From Thalassia testudinum (Eukaryota; Streptophyta; Magnoliopsida; Alismatales; Hydrocharitaceae): DNA of 64,000 nucleotides. Positions 11,641 through 21,566 of the stretch are shown piece after piece. The stretch's first letter is position 1. Every line of letters begins with the position of its first letter. Both the position numbers and the translations under genes were made by a program. The stretch lies in assembly GCA_037157565.1 (NCBI GenBank), contig JAZHRO010000055.1, positions 44,423,001-44,487,000 of the forward strand, in the 5' to 3' direction. Below the pieces are notes generated by a model. The model searched no databases and was not told the origin of the DNA. It saw nothing but the letters and a program-made list of their open reading frames with translations.

Positions 11641-11969
11641 ATGTAAGTGAAGTAAATGTATGTTGCAATCGTAAATTGCATTTTTGATAGGAAAACGTCG
11701 TAGTATAGTTGCGAAATCTGATTCAACAAAAATTAAGTAACAAGACGTGAGTCCCGATCGATCTCAGGGAGGTGTTTGGAAGAAGAGAAATTGATTTTGA
11801 TTTCCTCACTTGCTTAAAACTATACCCCAGTCTCTAAGGTGTGAGTTAAAGATGCGTCAATCTCTTTACTTACGCGGAAAATGTTTGCATGCGTTAAATA
11901 GATCATGAATGTAAAGATGTGAGTTGGTGTGTGCACGACTTTGACAATCTGATGATGACTAGCGAAAAA
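11641..11969 (-). repeat. Remnant of an older Athila-like LTR
   Basis: The stretch AACGTCGTAGTATAGTTGCG and, 40-80 bases on, GTCCCGATCGATCTCAGGG are alignable to the U5 end (reverse strand) of the LTRs of D and E, where the block reads CCCGTCGTCATAGTTGC and then GGTCGAACACAGGGAGGC. Element B is inserted at its right edge, giving the CATAT duplication. Neither outer end of this LTR is clear. Confidence 0.5.
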
Positions 11970-12597
11970 CATATTGATGTGCATATATATAATTAGCCTA
12001 AAATGTCTATTAATGCATGTTCTTAGTGTCACATTAGCATCATATATTGTAAATAGTGCATAACATGCATAATCATGCATTTAGATTAAGTTGTATAAAT
12101 TGTACAGTAATTGTCTCCTTTTTATGGTCAGGGATAGGGCAACTTTTTATTGAGGCCTCGGATCAAAGATCCAACCATACGAATCTGATCAGGGCGACGA
12201 TTGGCGTTCAACGATTCCAAGATCGCCCTAATCGGATATCTGTAGCACCAGATAGAGATCGAGGAACCCTAAAGATCATTGGCCAAGATGGTGTAAATCC
12301 ACACCTCAGACGACAAATCTGACCACACAGATGGATTCGGATAGATGATTGCAACCTAACGGTGTGGAAATCGGTACAATCCGATACCTGTGGCACCATC
12401 TACATCACTTAGAAGATGGACGGCCAAGATGGCGCCACGTGGTGCCATCTCAGCCGCCCAAACTGGCCCAGCCAATCTAGGAGACCGCTGTGCCCTCTCT
12501 CTTTCCTTACTGAGCAATGGATCTTGGTCGTTGGATCACCAGCTTGTGGCCACGGATGCTCATGCCTTAAAGCATCCATGTGACAAACTCACTGCTG

Positions 12598-12649
12598 TAG
12601 CGCAGCGGTTGAAAGCTCTAACGCGAAGAAGAGGCGCAGGTTCGAGCCC
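12598..12649 (+). other. tRNA-like box A/box B pair in element B LTR
   Basis: TAGCGCAGCGGTT (12598-12610) resembles a tRNA box A, and GGTTCGAGCCC (12639-12649) matches the box B consensus GGTTCGANNCC. The gap of about 29 bp is that of a real tRNA gene. There is no convincing acceptor stem, so this is not called a tRNA gene. In the 3' LTR the same place (37418-37469) has box A intact but box B mutated to GGTTCGAGATC. Confidence 0.6.
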
Positions 12650-13023
12650 TCGCAAGCCTCAATCTAGCGCAGATGCAAGGAATGGCTCAAATTGGGTCGT
12701 CGGATCAAGGATGAGCGATGGCGAGAGCGGAGACGTGGTGCGCTCAGAGGTCATGATGCGTGAACGTGCGATTGGATGCGTCAGGCACGTGTTCGTAAGA
12801 AGCACTGGCGGTTAGCGACTTTTAAGCAGTCCGATCTTACGATCGGACAATCGAAGATCGACAAACGTGGGCAATTGAGCGCGACGCAGGAGAGAAGTAG
12901 ATGGCAGGCGGGGGTGCACGTCGCCCACGATCTTGGCTTTAGTGACGCTTAATTCTGTCACTAAAGGCCCCTTATTTAATATTTTAAATTTATAATAACC
13001 AAAATGCCCCCACTCCTTGCAAC

Positions 13024-13032
13024 TATAAAAGG
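13024..13032 (+). promoter_or_regulatory. TATA box of element B LTR
   Basis: TATAAAAGG in the context TTGCAACTATAAAAGGAGACC is conserved in the 3' LTR (37843-37851) and in the LTRs of C. The RNA would start about 30 bp downstream. Confidence 0.7.
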
Positions 13033-13677
13033 AGACCCCCTTCATATAAATTTCTCATCCCTTCCTTCTCTTCTCTCCCTCTCTAAAGCTCAAGAGAAGC
13101 TTGTCCCACACCCGGGATGCTCCTCAAGAGATAAAATCAAATTTTCGCCCCCATTTCGGAAACGGATCCCGTGACGACGAAGACGTGCTGCCTCATTCCC
13201 ATTCCTCCTGCCTCGACCTCCTTCTTCCCACTCCGTTCCTCGTCTTCCAGACGTCATCTCATCTGGCTCGTCGTCCTCCAAGCGATCGTCAAGGAGGATA
13301 ACTTCTCTCTCCCATTCCTTTTTCCTACTTTCTAGAGCAGAATTTTCCTGCCTTCTAGTTGTAATAGTTTTCCTACTTTCTAGTTTAATTTCTCGCTTTC
13401 TTAGTTGTACAAACATTTTGCAATATCAAGTGGATGTTTTCTCTTTCTCTTATTGTCTATAGTGTTTCATTTCATTGTAATTATTTTGCTTTTTAACAAA
13501 AACATAAAAATAATATAATCACGAATTTTGATCGACGTAGCCTCCTTGAGTTCGACCCGGGATTTCTATTCCGGTATAAATTTTATTTGTTGAACCTAAA
13601 TTCTTCTCTATTCAAACTACAACGATAGGTTTTCAAAACCAAATTCGATAGCGTAGTCCTCCAGCGTTTTAACATTT

Positions 13678-13694
13678 TGGCGCTGTTGCCGGGG
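13678..13694 (+). other. Element B primer binding site (tRNA-Asp)
   Basis: TGGCGCTGTTGCCGGGG lies 3 bp after the LTR end and is complementary to the 3' end of plant tRNA-Asp with one mismatch (T for C at the seventh base). It primes minus-strand DNA synthesis. Confidence 0.9.
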
Positions 13695-13780
13695 AGGCAA
13701 CAATTTTCCAATCTTCTTTTTGCATTTCACGCACTTTACTATTTTCTAACTTGCTTTCTCTTGTGTCTATTGTTTTGCAG

Positions 13781-13840
13781 AGACCTCCATCAAGGAATCA
13801 TCAAGCAGTAGATCAGAGTAAAGTGCAGTTGAAGACAACT
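13781..13840 (+). other. Predicted leader mini-exon of element B
   Basis: A 60-nt segment between a good acceptor (pyrimidine-rich tract then TGTTTTGCAG, ending 13780) and a strong donor (GTAAGT at 13841). C, D and A have a segment of 52-60 nt at the same place with the same kind of borders. The similarity continues inside it (GTAGATC.GAGTAAAGTGC is shared with C). It has no ATG-led reading frame. The splicing is inferred. Confidence 0.55.
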
Positions 13841-13962
13841 GTAAGTGCTCCCCATTCTTTCCCCCTCCATAGATTTCATTTGTCACATTAAATTCAAATT
13901 TCAATTAACCTAGGTGTTTGCATAAATCCTAGGATTAGTTTGGTTGTCTGGATTTCCACTCA

Positions 13963-15249
13963 CACTTGTAAGGATCTAAAGATAGGATATATGGCTATGC
14001 GCACAAGCACTCAGGAACAACATTAGTAATAACAAGAAAGATTTGCACAATCAATTCAAACCACAAAAGGACACAAAATGTATAGTGGTTCCCCTCCCTT
14101 GGGTACTTCATTACCTAAGCCTCCCATCTTAGGATTTTTAACCCGATTCCCTCAACCCCGAGGAAATCAATTTGCTAACCCGAGGTAATTAACGGGTTAC
14201 CTCAACCCAAGTACAATAACGGGTTTGTTACAACCCAACGAGTAACAAACTCAAAATATAAATAAGAACTGGTGTAAGAAAGAGAACTCTTACAGCATGA
14301 ATTCTTACACCTCTCAACAATAATTAAAATATATTACCAATTTGAGAGCTTAGGATGGATGTGAATCACTTCGTAGATGCGTGAGAAAAACACATCGTTG
14401 AGCTTGTAAGAATGTAGAGAGAGTGAATGGCAAGCTTCTTCTTTCTCTCTTGAAAATATGGTGGAAATTTGAAATATAGCTCTAGAAATTTTCTTCTCTT
14501 TTCTTATGTGCAAACTAAAGGTCCAAGGCTTTATTTATAGAGTTAGGACCTTAGTGGGTCATCTACTAGACGTTGGGGTTTAAATCCCAATGTTCATATA
14601 GCAAAAATTAATTTTCTAGCCGTTCAGTTTTGAGCCAACGGCTACCTGGTACCGGTACTAAAGTATGGGTACCTGTACTCGTTGCTTCCAGATTTGGGTT
14701 TCAAACTCTTAACACAAATCTGTAACCCACTTGTACCAGTACTCTTGGTTAGTACCGGTATTTGTTACCTGTAGTATCGGTGCTGATCATGAGTACCGAT
14801 ACTCGTGGGGTACAGGTTTGTTTCTTGACAAAACCCAAACCTGTAACTCACATGTACCGGTACTAAACTTTAGTATCGGTACTTGTGAGTTAACAAGTAC
14901 CTCTTTTAAGTGATTTAATCAATTACATTCCTTGAAAATGATCGCAAGATTAATCCTAATTTATCTCTAATTATTTTTACGATCTAAGTTATATTCCTTT
15001 GTTAAGAGGCATATACAATCTATAAATAAAAAATCTAAACTAGAAACACTAAAGGTCGAAGATGATCTTCTCCTCCTTGATTCTTCCTTGTCATCTTGCC
15101 TCCTTATCATGATCTCCTTTTCATCAAGCCTCCATCATTTCCTATTTGCCTTAATCTTCACCTAAATTTGAAAAGAACTCAATTGCAAACATTAATTTAT
15201 AATAATTTTGTTAACACCAAAACAAGATGTGGAACAAGCTTTCAACAAC
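13963..15249 (-). mobile_element. Ty1/copia solo LTR inside element B
   Basis: About 1.29 kb on the minus strand, flanked by ACTCA at 13958-13962 and 15250-15254. It is alignable to the solo LTR at 54380-55632: shared blocks include GGTGTTAACAAAAT near the start, repeated TACCGGTACT motifs, TAACCCGTTAATTACCTC and GAATCGGGTTAAAA. Comparing the flanks with D shows the host sequence rejoined exactly at ACTCA. A TATA-like CTATAAATAAAG lies on the minus strand near 14530. Boundaries are uncertain by 1-2 bp because of repeated CA around the junction. Confidence 0.82.
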
Positions 15250-16827
15250 ACTCATTTCACCCTTGCTTATATAAAAAAATAAAAAGATAATTTTGTGGGG
15301 CAATTTTCAACATACACACAATATACACCCACATTCAAGGCACTTAACCTACTTGATTTTCTTCTACTCAATCGGATTCTGATCTGTGGAACCAGTACAC
15401 AAATCAACACATAAAAGAGTACAAAACATTCTAGGTTAACCATTTCTGTGTGCCTAACCTAGTGGTGCAGTTGTGGCCAATTGTTTGAGTTGTTTGGGCT
15501 GCACAACTCAACCTAAAATCAACTCACCAAGTAGCTTCCTCTTAGGGTTTTCAATCTAGGTTTATACGAAGCACTCCACTTTATTTCTGGTTTTAAAGGA
15601 AAGAAATCTTCATCCATGCTTGAAAACCTAGTTTGCCTCAAACTTGATTGAAATCAACCTAATTCTAAACCCTAAAAGCTACTTAAGCAAGATTTGAACA
15701 TTAAAATCTACGCATCACAAATAATCTTGCTTGAAAACCCTGGTTGTGCATGCACTTACACATAATCAATCATTAAGGGCACAACCCATTTTAAGGGCCC
15801 ATCACATTTCATAAGCACTACAATCCCAGGCCTCAATAAAATCGAGTAGACGTTGGCCTTAAGGATTGATTCGCTCTTCATGGCCTAGTCTGAGATTGTT
15901 TACGATTAACCTACTTGTACTAATTAATTTGATGTCTAGCTAGGTGATGAGAACCTCATCATGAGCCATAACTAGCTCATTTTGACCCAATACAAAGGAT
16001 AAAAGCTCCTACATAACTCAAGGAAAGGCTTAACTCAGAGAATTCTGAGTTTAAGGAGAAAACAAGTCATAAGGGGTAAAAATGTAATTTTACCAGTATA
16101 ATCTGCATACAGGGTAATTCAGGATCCAAACACAGGTCAAACAAACTGAATAAGAAGGAAAGTGGGATGATCTGATAAGGGCTACAGCAATTCCAAGGAA
16201 CTAAATGATAATCTGTAACCCTAAAGCAAACCCACTTCAATTCACGAGGTTCAAGGCAAAGTAAAAATAGAATAAACCCTCTAAAATTCATAGAAAAATA
16301 ATCTCTAGGGTTTAGAACCTTCAATTTGGCCTTCAGAACCCATTTTGACCTACATTGAGAACCATGCCCAATTAATAACTTAATTTGGGTTTCTGCATAA
16401 ATTGACCGATCAACCAAGGTTTAATCTAGAAATTAAATTCACCATCAAATTCCTTAGGTCCTAATTAGTCATGTATAAAAACTTGAGCCTAAGAAGAAAC
16501 CTTCTTGACCAACTTTGCACTTTGGTCCTCATATATTTACTTTTTGGCCCTCAACTTTTGAACCCTCACATTTCTACCCCTAACTCTCCTTCGTTCTTTG
16601 CATTCAGGTCCCTCTTGCCAAAACCTGCCAGCACCATACTCCGGCGACCTTGCGCGGAGCATGGCGCCGCGTAGGGTGAGGGGGAGGGGATGGCAAGTCA
16701 ACCGGGGGTGCCCTGCGTCGTCAGCTGTCGCAGGAACACCCCCCTGGTCGCTGCAACCCACCATACCGGCGTCCTCCGGCGAGGGAGACACGTCGTCTCC
16801 CTCCGCCTTCCTCTCTGATTCGGCCTC

Positions 16828-16835
16828 TATAAATA
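16828..16835 (+). promoter_or_regulatory. TATA box (upstream candidate) in element A LTR
   Basis: TATAAATA in CCTCTATAAATACCCC is conserved in the 3' LTR at 27729-27736. It is one of two possible promoters in this LTR. Confidence 0.6.
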
Positions 16836-17721
16836 CCCCCGTCGCTCCGCCGTTCTGAGCAGCTCGGTCCTGACGGAGAAAGACCCCCACTTCCTCTCTT
16901 CCCACTCCGACAGGAAGCTCTCCAGCTCCGGCGGCCTCCCCTCTTCCTCCTCGTTGCTCTGCCGCACTACCAACTGCAGGGTTGCCCTCCCTCGCTCTTC
17001 CCGCGCCACACCGCACCCAGCTGGCGCCTCTCCGGCCCTCTCCTCGCCGCCGCCTCTTCCCCCGGGCATCTTCTTCTCCGGCGACAGTCGATACGACTGT
17101 CGCCCGCTCCGGCCCCTCCTCGTCCTGCTAAGTAGGTAGAACTCCTCCTCTTTCTCCCCTCTTCCTTTTCCTCATTTTACATCTTTACTGTTACCCCGAT
17201 CCGACCAATCGCCCTCACCTTCTCCATCTCCGGCCCCTGCTCCGGCGACCCGCTCCCATCACTCCAGCAACCCACACGGCTCGCCGACCACCGTAGAACC
17301 TCCGCCTCCTCACCCTGATCAACCTCCGCCCTTCCACTTCCCCCAAATCACCCTCTGCAACTCCACCGAACAAACCCATCTCCCGACCCACAGTCCGACC
17401 TAGGGCAGCTCTTAGGCTCCGCCCCGCCGCCTGCACACCCCCCGACCACCTTCGCCGTGCCATGGCGAAGGTCCTCCGCATTTCTGATTGGGCCGAGAGG
17501 CCGTTTCTCTGTGGGCAGGTACCTGCGCTCGTCGCCGCCATTGTTGAAGCAAAGCAGCTTCGACCTGCTGTCCTAGGTGCGCTGCGCCCAGGTCACGCTC
17601 CCAGGCTGTGCGGGGGCATTTCGGCAAAGCGTTAGGCTGCAGTTGAGGCGAATCCCTCGCGCGAAGGCCTCGCGTAAAGCTGCGATTACCAGCTGCTTCC
17701 TCCGCGCAGGCGCAAAATTGG

Positions 17722-17776
17722 GGTGGGACATTTAGTCCCACCTCGGAAGGCTCTGAAGGAGCGCAGCGGTATAAAG
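17722..17776 (+). promoter_or_regulatory. snRNA-type USE and TATA arrangement in element A LTR
   Basis: GTCCCACCTCG (17735-17745) matches the plant snRNA upstream sequence element RTCCCACATCG at 10 of 11 positions. TATAAAG (17770-17776) follows after 24 bp, the spacing of plant Pol III snRNA promoters. The USE is also one arm of a perfect hairpin, GGTGGGAC / GTCCCACC (17722-17742). The 3' LTR keeps both elements and the spacing (28636-28646 and 28671-28677). A captured small-RNA promoter or a chance match are both possible. Confidence 0.45.
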
Positions 17777-18606
17777 CGAAAAAGTGCTGGAGGCTTGTTG
17801 CCTCAGCACACGGGGTGAGGTCCCCTTCACCCGCCCGGTTACCCGGTCTCGTCCGCGCTCACGGCCCGCGGATCTGGCCCGACCTGACTTAGACTGACCT
17901 GCACTCCTCGCCCACCACGCACGCCGGTGGGCCTGGACCAGGGCGCGACCCGTACCCGGTAACCCGGCAGCTCTGGGAGAGCTTTCCTAAGAGCAGATTC
18001 TGTGAGAGAGAGACGCGGGGGAGGGTAGAGTTAGGTTTTGCCCCTCTGATCAAGCTGTGTAAGTGTGCAGGCACAGGTGAAGAAGAACCGTGGAAGAAGA
18101 CGAAGGCTGAAGGAAGGAGGAGCACCGAGCGACACTGTAGCAGTGGCGGTTTAAGTCATCTGATTGGAAAATCAGACGACGTCCTGAAGGCAAAGAAGGA
18201 GAAGGAAGGCGAGGCAGAGGAGGAACACAGAGAGGCCAAGTGAAGACTCTGCAGAAGAAGAAGAGCACAAGAAGAAGATCTGAAGAAAGGAAAAGAAGGA
18301 AGAAAGAAGAAGAAGAAGAACATCACCACTGCAGATAAAGAAGAAGAACAAAGGAAGAGAGCAGAAGATCTGAGAAGGAAGAAGAGGAGAAGCAAAGAGA
18401 AAAGAAGAAAAGCCAACAAATTCTCTCTCTCTCTTTCTTTATTTTTGTAAAAGAAACTTGTACCCCTAGAATACATCTTGCTCCCTGAGTTCGACCTCGG
18501 GAACTCTTTATTTCCGAGTAACAAATTGTATTAAACTGGTAATCACCTCTCTATACTATACTACGACGAAATAATAAAACTATAGAGGAAGGTCGCCACC
18601 AGTTTT

Positions 18607-18623
18607 TGGCGCCGTTGCCGGGG
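18607..18623 (+). other. Element A primer binding site (tRNA-Asp)
   Basis: TGGCGCCGTTGCCGGGG lies 5 bp after the LTR and is a perfect 17-nt complement of the 3' end of plant tRNA-Asp (GTC). Confidence 0.95.
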
Positions 18624-18695
18624 AGCAACCGCTATTCTAGAGGTAAACATTCCTGTTTCTTTTTAGTTTCTGATAATCTCCTCTCTTTTATGCAG

Positions 18696-18747
18696 CTACA
18701 GGAAATCAAGAAGACAAGCAACCGCACGACAACCACTCCGAGGACAG
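18696..18747 (+). other. Predicted leader mini-exon of element A
   Basis: A 52-nt segment between a pyrimidine-rich acceptor (CTCTCTTTTATGCAG, ending 18695) and a donor AG|GTAAAA at 18747/18748. It sits at the same position as the mini-exons of B, C and D, though the sequence inside is not similar. A possible acceptor of the following intron is TTTGTGCAG ending at 19638, about 60 nt before the gag ATG, which would give an intron of about 0.89 kb. Confidence 0.45.
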
Positions 18748-19698
18748 GTAAAATTTTTTTTTTTTTTTTTCCTCTCGCTATTAACCCCTAAACTCTAAAG
18801 AGGAAGAAAAGAAAAGAACAAGCAATATAGGGCTAACCTGTCTTCCATACTTGGTAACCATAAAGAGTTGCATGTTTTCAACTCATTACTCCTGCACACT
18901 ATTAAGGGTATTTAAGGGCTAACACATTCTTGCTTGAGCCCTAATTACCCAACAAAGAATTAACTGGACCAAGTAGAGCCAACCTAGGATCCAACACTAG
19001 GGATTTAGAGACACACTCCTTAAGCAAGAATTGAGAAAACCAAATGAAGTGTGCCCAAGCCCTTGTCTGAAAATACCTATTCAAAGAAAACCTAAAACAA
19101 TTGGCTCTCTAAACACTTGAACCCTAAAAGACAAGACCTAAAAGCTCTCAAAGAAAACAAGAGGTAAAGTTGACCCCTTGGGTCAACGAACCTTAAATTA
19201 GGTCACTCTTTGCACTTAAAAGACTAAAGTTCAAGTGAAACCTTAAGCACCCTGATCTTAAAATAAAAATTGGTAGACTTAAGAGGTCAAGATCCCCATT
19301 CTGGTCTACCTGGAACCGTAGTGACAAGAGAGGTCGGGTGGGGGAAACCCTGTAACCCGTGGGGACGCTCTACCGTGTAGGGGTCTTTGCGGGACTCTCC
19401 CTCTCTGGCTGCCCAGGTAATTCTCAAGTGGACGATCTTTCTGATCAAGGGGTCCATCTGCCCCGCACCTCTATAGTCACCCAACACATTTTTGGGTGTC
19501 TTGATTGGGTCCAGCACCTTCCAAACTCATCTCTTCCAACAGTGCATGTACGGAAGGAGGTCCTTAAGACCACCCTTAAGACCTCCTTTAGAAATTCACT
19601 CTCGTCAAGGCCAAGCCTCGACGCCCGTGTTTGTGCAGCAACACCCTCACATTATTCTCTCTTCTGATTCAGAACCAAGTTCTTCTTCTTCCCCCATC
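18748..19698 (+). other. Element A untranslated leader
   Basis: Non-coding leader between the mini-exon and gag. A poly-T run at 18753-18769 follows the donor. I see no gene. An open frame without stops runs from 19492 into gag, but the first in-frame ATG that starts gag-like sequence is at 19699. Confidence 0.6.
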
Positions 19699-21566
19699 AT
19701 GGCTCAGCCAGTTGAGGAAGAAAATAATCTGGAGCACCAGCTCCAGCGACTCAATGACCTCTTCCAAAACTTCGTGCACCCACCACAGCGTCCTACGATG
19801 CGGGACCACTACAATCCTGCTGCGGTGGCCATTGAGCCTCGAGTCAGAATCCCGACTGGACCTGATTCCGAATTAAAGCCCAACATGATTCATGCTATAC
19901 CTAAATTCCATGGGCTTAATTCTGAAGATCCCTTCCAGCACATCAAACAGCTAAAGCATCTGGCCCAAACTTTTGGGTCAGATGCGCAAAATCAGGATAT
20001 TCTTCTCATGAAGATGTTCTCCTTTTCTCTTATGGACAAGGCCGCCCATTGGTATCAAACTCAGACCCGGCCGATCAACACTTGAGAAGAACTTCAATCC
20101 GAGTTTTTGAAAAAGTTTTTTCCCGTTGGTCGGACCAACGCCTTGTGCCATCAGATTACACACTTCACTCAACAATCAGGAGAACCTCTCCATGAGGCAT
20201 GTGATCGTTTTCAGGATCTCATGAGAAAGTGCCCCCATCACGGAGTTCCTAAATGGGAACAAGTCCAATCTTTTTACCAGGGACTCCGTGAGGACATCCG
20301 CCTTTTCGTCAACGCAACTTGCGGAGGAAACATCATGGGTCAACATGAAGACACCGTATGGGAGATTCTCGAAAACATGTGCGAGAACTCCATCAACAAT
20401 GACTCCATGGGACTATTCGACAGGACGAATACCCGCGCAGTGACGAATCTTAAGGGAGCACATGAGACGCAGGGCCTGTCCGCATCAGTCGACCTGGAAT
20501 TGATGGCCAGTCGATTGGACAAGGTCTCAATCATTGAGAAGAAGGTGGATGAGCTGACTCAGCACTTGCAGTGAGCCACCTCCACGCGTAACTCCTTTGC
20601 ACAACCTCCTTCCACACAGGAGACTGTGCAAAACATCCTCCACCGATCTTCCCCTAGGATGGATCCATATCCATCCCCATCTGATTCTCGGATCGGAGGA
20701 TCATCCGATCCTTTCTACACCAGCCCGGGGAACTCCATTCCCCCTTTCCCTGATTCTCAGGAGGTTCCTCAGACCTGTGAGGACCTCAACGCCATCCAGA
20801 ACGACCCATTCTCCAACACTTACAACCCTGGATGGCGAAACCATCCCAATTTTCAGTGGGCGGGAAATTCCCAAACCCAAAGACCACCTTTTCAGTCCCG
20901 CCCACAGCCCTCTCGTCATTACCAGCCGCCTCAGCCTCGGCCCAACCCTACTTATCCATCAGGGCCAAATCAGGATCAAATGTCCCTAATCCTTCAGACT
21001 CTGGCTGACATTCAAAGAACGAATGCGGCTATTCAAAAACAGCACAAGGACGAACTTACAGAGGTTAAAACTCAACTGGCCCAGTTGGCAAATTCTCGCC
21101 AGCCAGGCACACTCCCTTCCCAACCTCTTCCTAACCCGAATAATGTGCCGACCCAGAAGCGCGTTATGAATCCAAATTTAGGACACGCACAATGGATTTA
21201 TCAGGCCCCTACTGCTCCATCTCCAGACGAGATGGAAGCTTCAACTTCTTATGCGGGATTTCAGCAGCAGCCACCCCTCTTACCAAACCCAAACCAAAAT
21301 CAGGCCGGATTAAATTCTGTAACAACACGTAGTGGTAAAACAACTCAAGACCCGCATTATCCAAACCACTCCAAGCCTGATAACCATGACCCTAGGATAG
21401 TTATCCAAGATACCACTATTCCGGATCCACAACCTGGACCTATCCTAGAAGAACCAACCAAGATCCCATTTCCCGAGGCCTTGACCAAGGGAAAGAAGAC
21501 CACCAAACCCGTGGCCCCTGAGGAGGACCTGGTCAAGCTCTTTGAGCAGGTCCACATAAACATCCC
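19699..21566 (+). pseudogene. gag: Element A gag (two in-frame stops)
   Basis: This encodes the capsid/nucleocapsid polyprotein that forms the cytoplasmic particle. I chose ATG 19699 (MAQPVEEEN); the coiled region LEHQLQRLNDLFQNF follows. The gag core is recognised by DPFQHIKQLKHLAQ, SLMDKAAHWYQTQT, EFLKKFFPVGRTNAL, EACDRFQDLMRKCPHHGVP and FYQGLREDIRLFVNATCGG. The C-terminal half is Pro/Gln/Asn-rich and ends with VTTRSGKTTQDP and LFEQVHINIP. TGA stops at 20083-20085 (where relatives have Trp) and 20572-20574 interrupt the single frame. The frame then ends because one base is missing near 21566, and pol continues in the next frame. No CCHC zinc knuckle is present, as is usual in this lineage. 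Confidence 0.93.

Larger units (their letters stand above)
11975..13674 (+). repeat. Element B 5' LTR
   Basis: A 1700-bp LTR, TGATGTGCATA to GTTTTAACA. It holds a tRNA-like box A/box B pair (12598-12649), the inverted repeat CTTTAGTGAC / GTCACTAAAG (about 12938-12968), a TATA box (13024-13032), and a U5 end with GAGTTCGACCCGGGA followed by TATAAATTTTATTTG, a block shared with the LTRs of C, D and E. ORFs of up to 141 codons inside it have no family features. Confidence 0.93.
15945..18601 (+). repeat. Element A 5' LTR
   Basis: TGATGAGAACC to CGCCACCA. The first 650 bp are AT-rich; 16600-18000 is strongly GC-rich with a CCTCC/CCGG character. There are two candidate promoters: TATAAATA at 16828-16835, and a snRNA-like upstream element with TATAAAG at 17735-17776. 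A long GAAGAA purine tract (18230-18410) lies in the U5 side. The end has the block GAGTTCGACCTCGGGA common to all the gypsy LTRs here. Long ORFs in the GC-rich part (up to 159 codons) are chance frames. Confidence 0.95.

Noticed and set aside
12598..12660. A true tRNA gene in the B LTR
   Set aside because: Box A and box B are present, but no 7-bp acceptor stem and no normal anticodon arm can be drawn, so it is listed only as tRNA-like.
12390..12815. 141-codon ORF in the B 5' LTR
   Set aside because: It covers the tRNA-like boxes, and the 3' LTR copy is broken up. No protein features.
16537..17741. Several ORFs of 80-159 codons on both strands of the GC-rich part of the A LTR (repeated at 27453-28731)
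   Set aside because: They exist in several frames and both strands, and the lengths differ between the two LTRs. GC-rich DNA has few stops. No domains.
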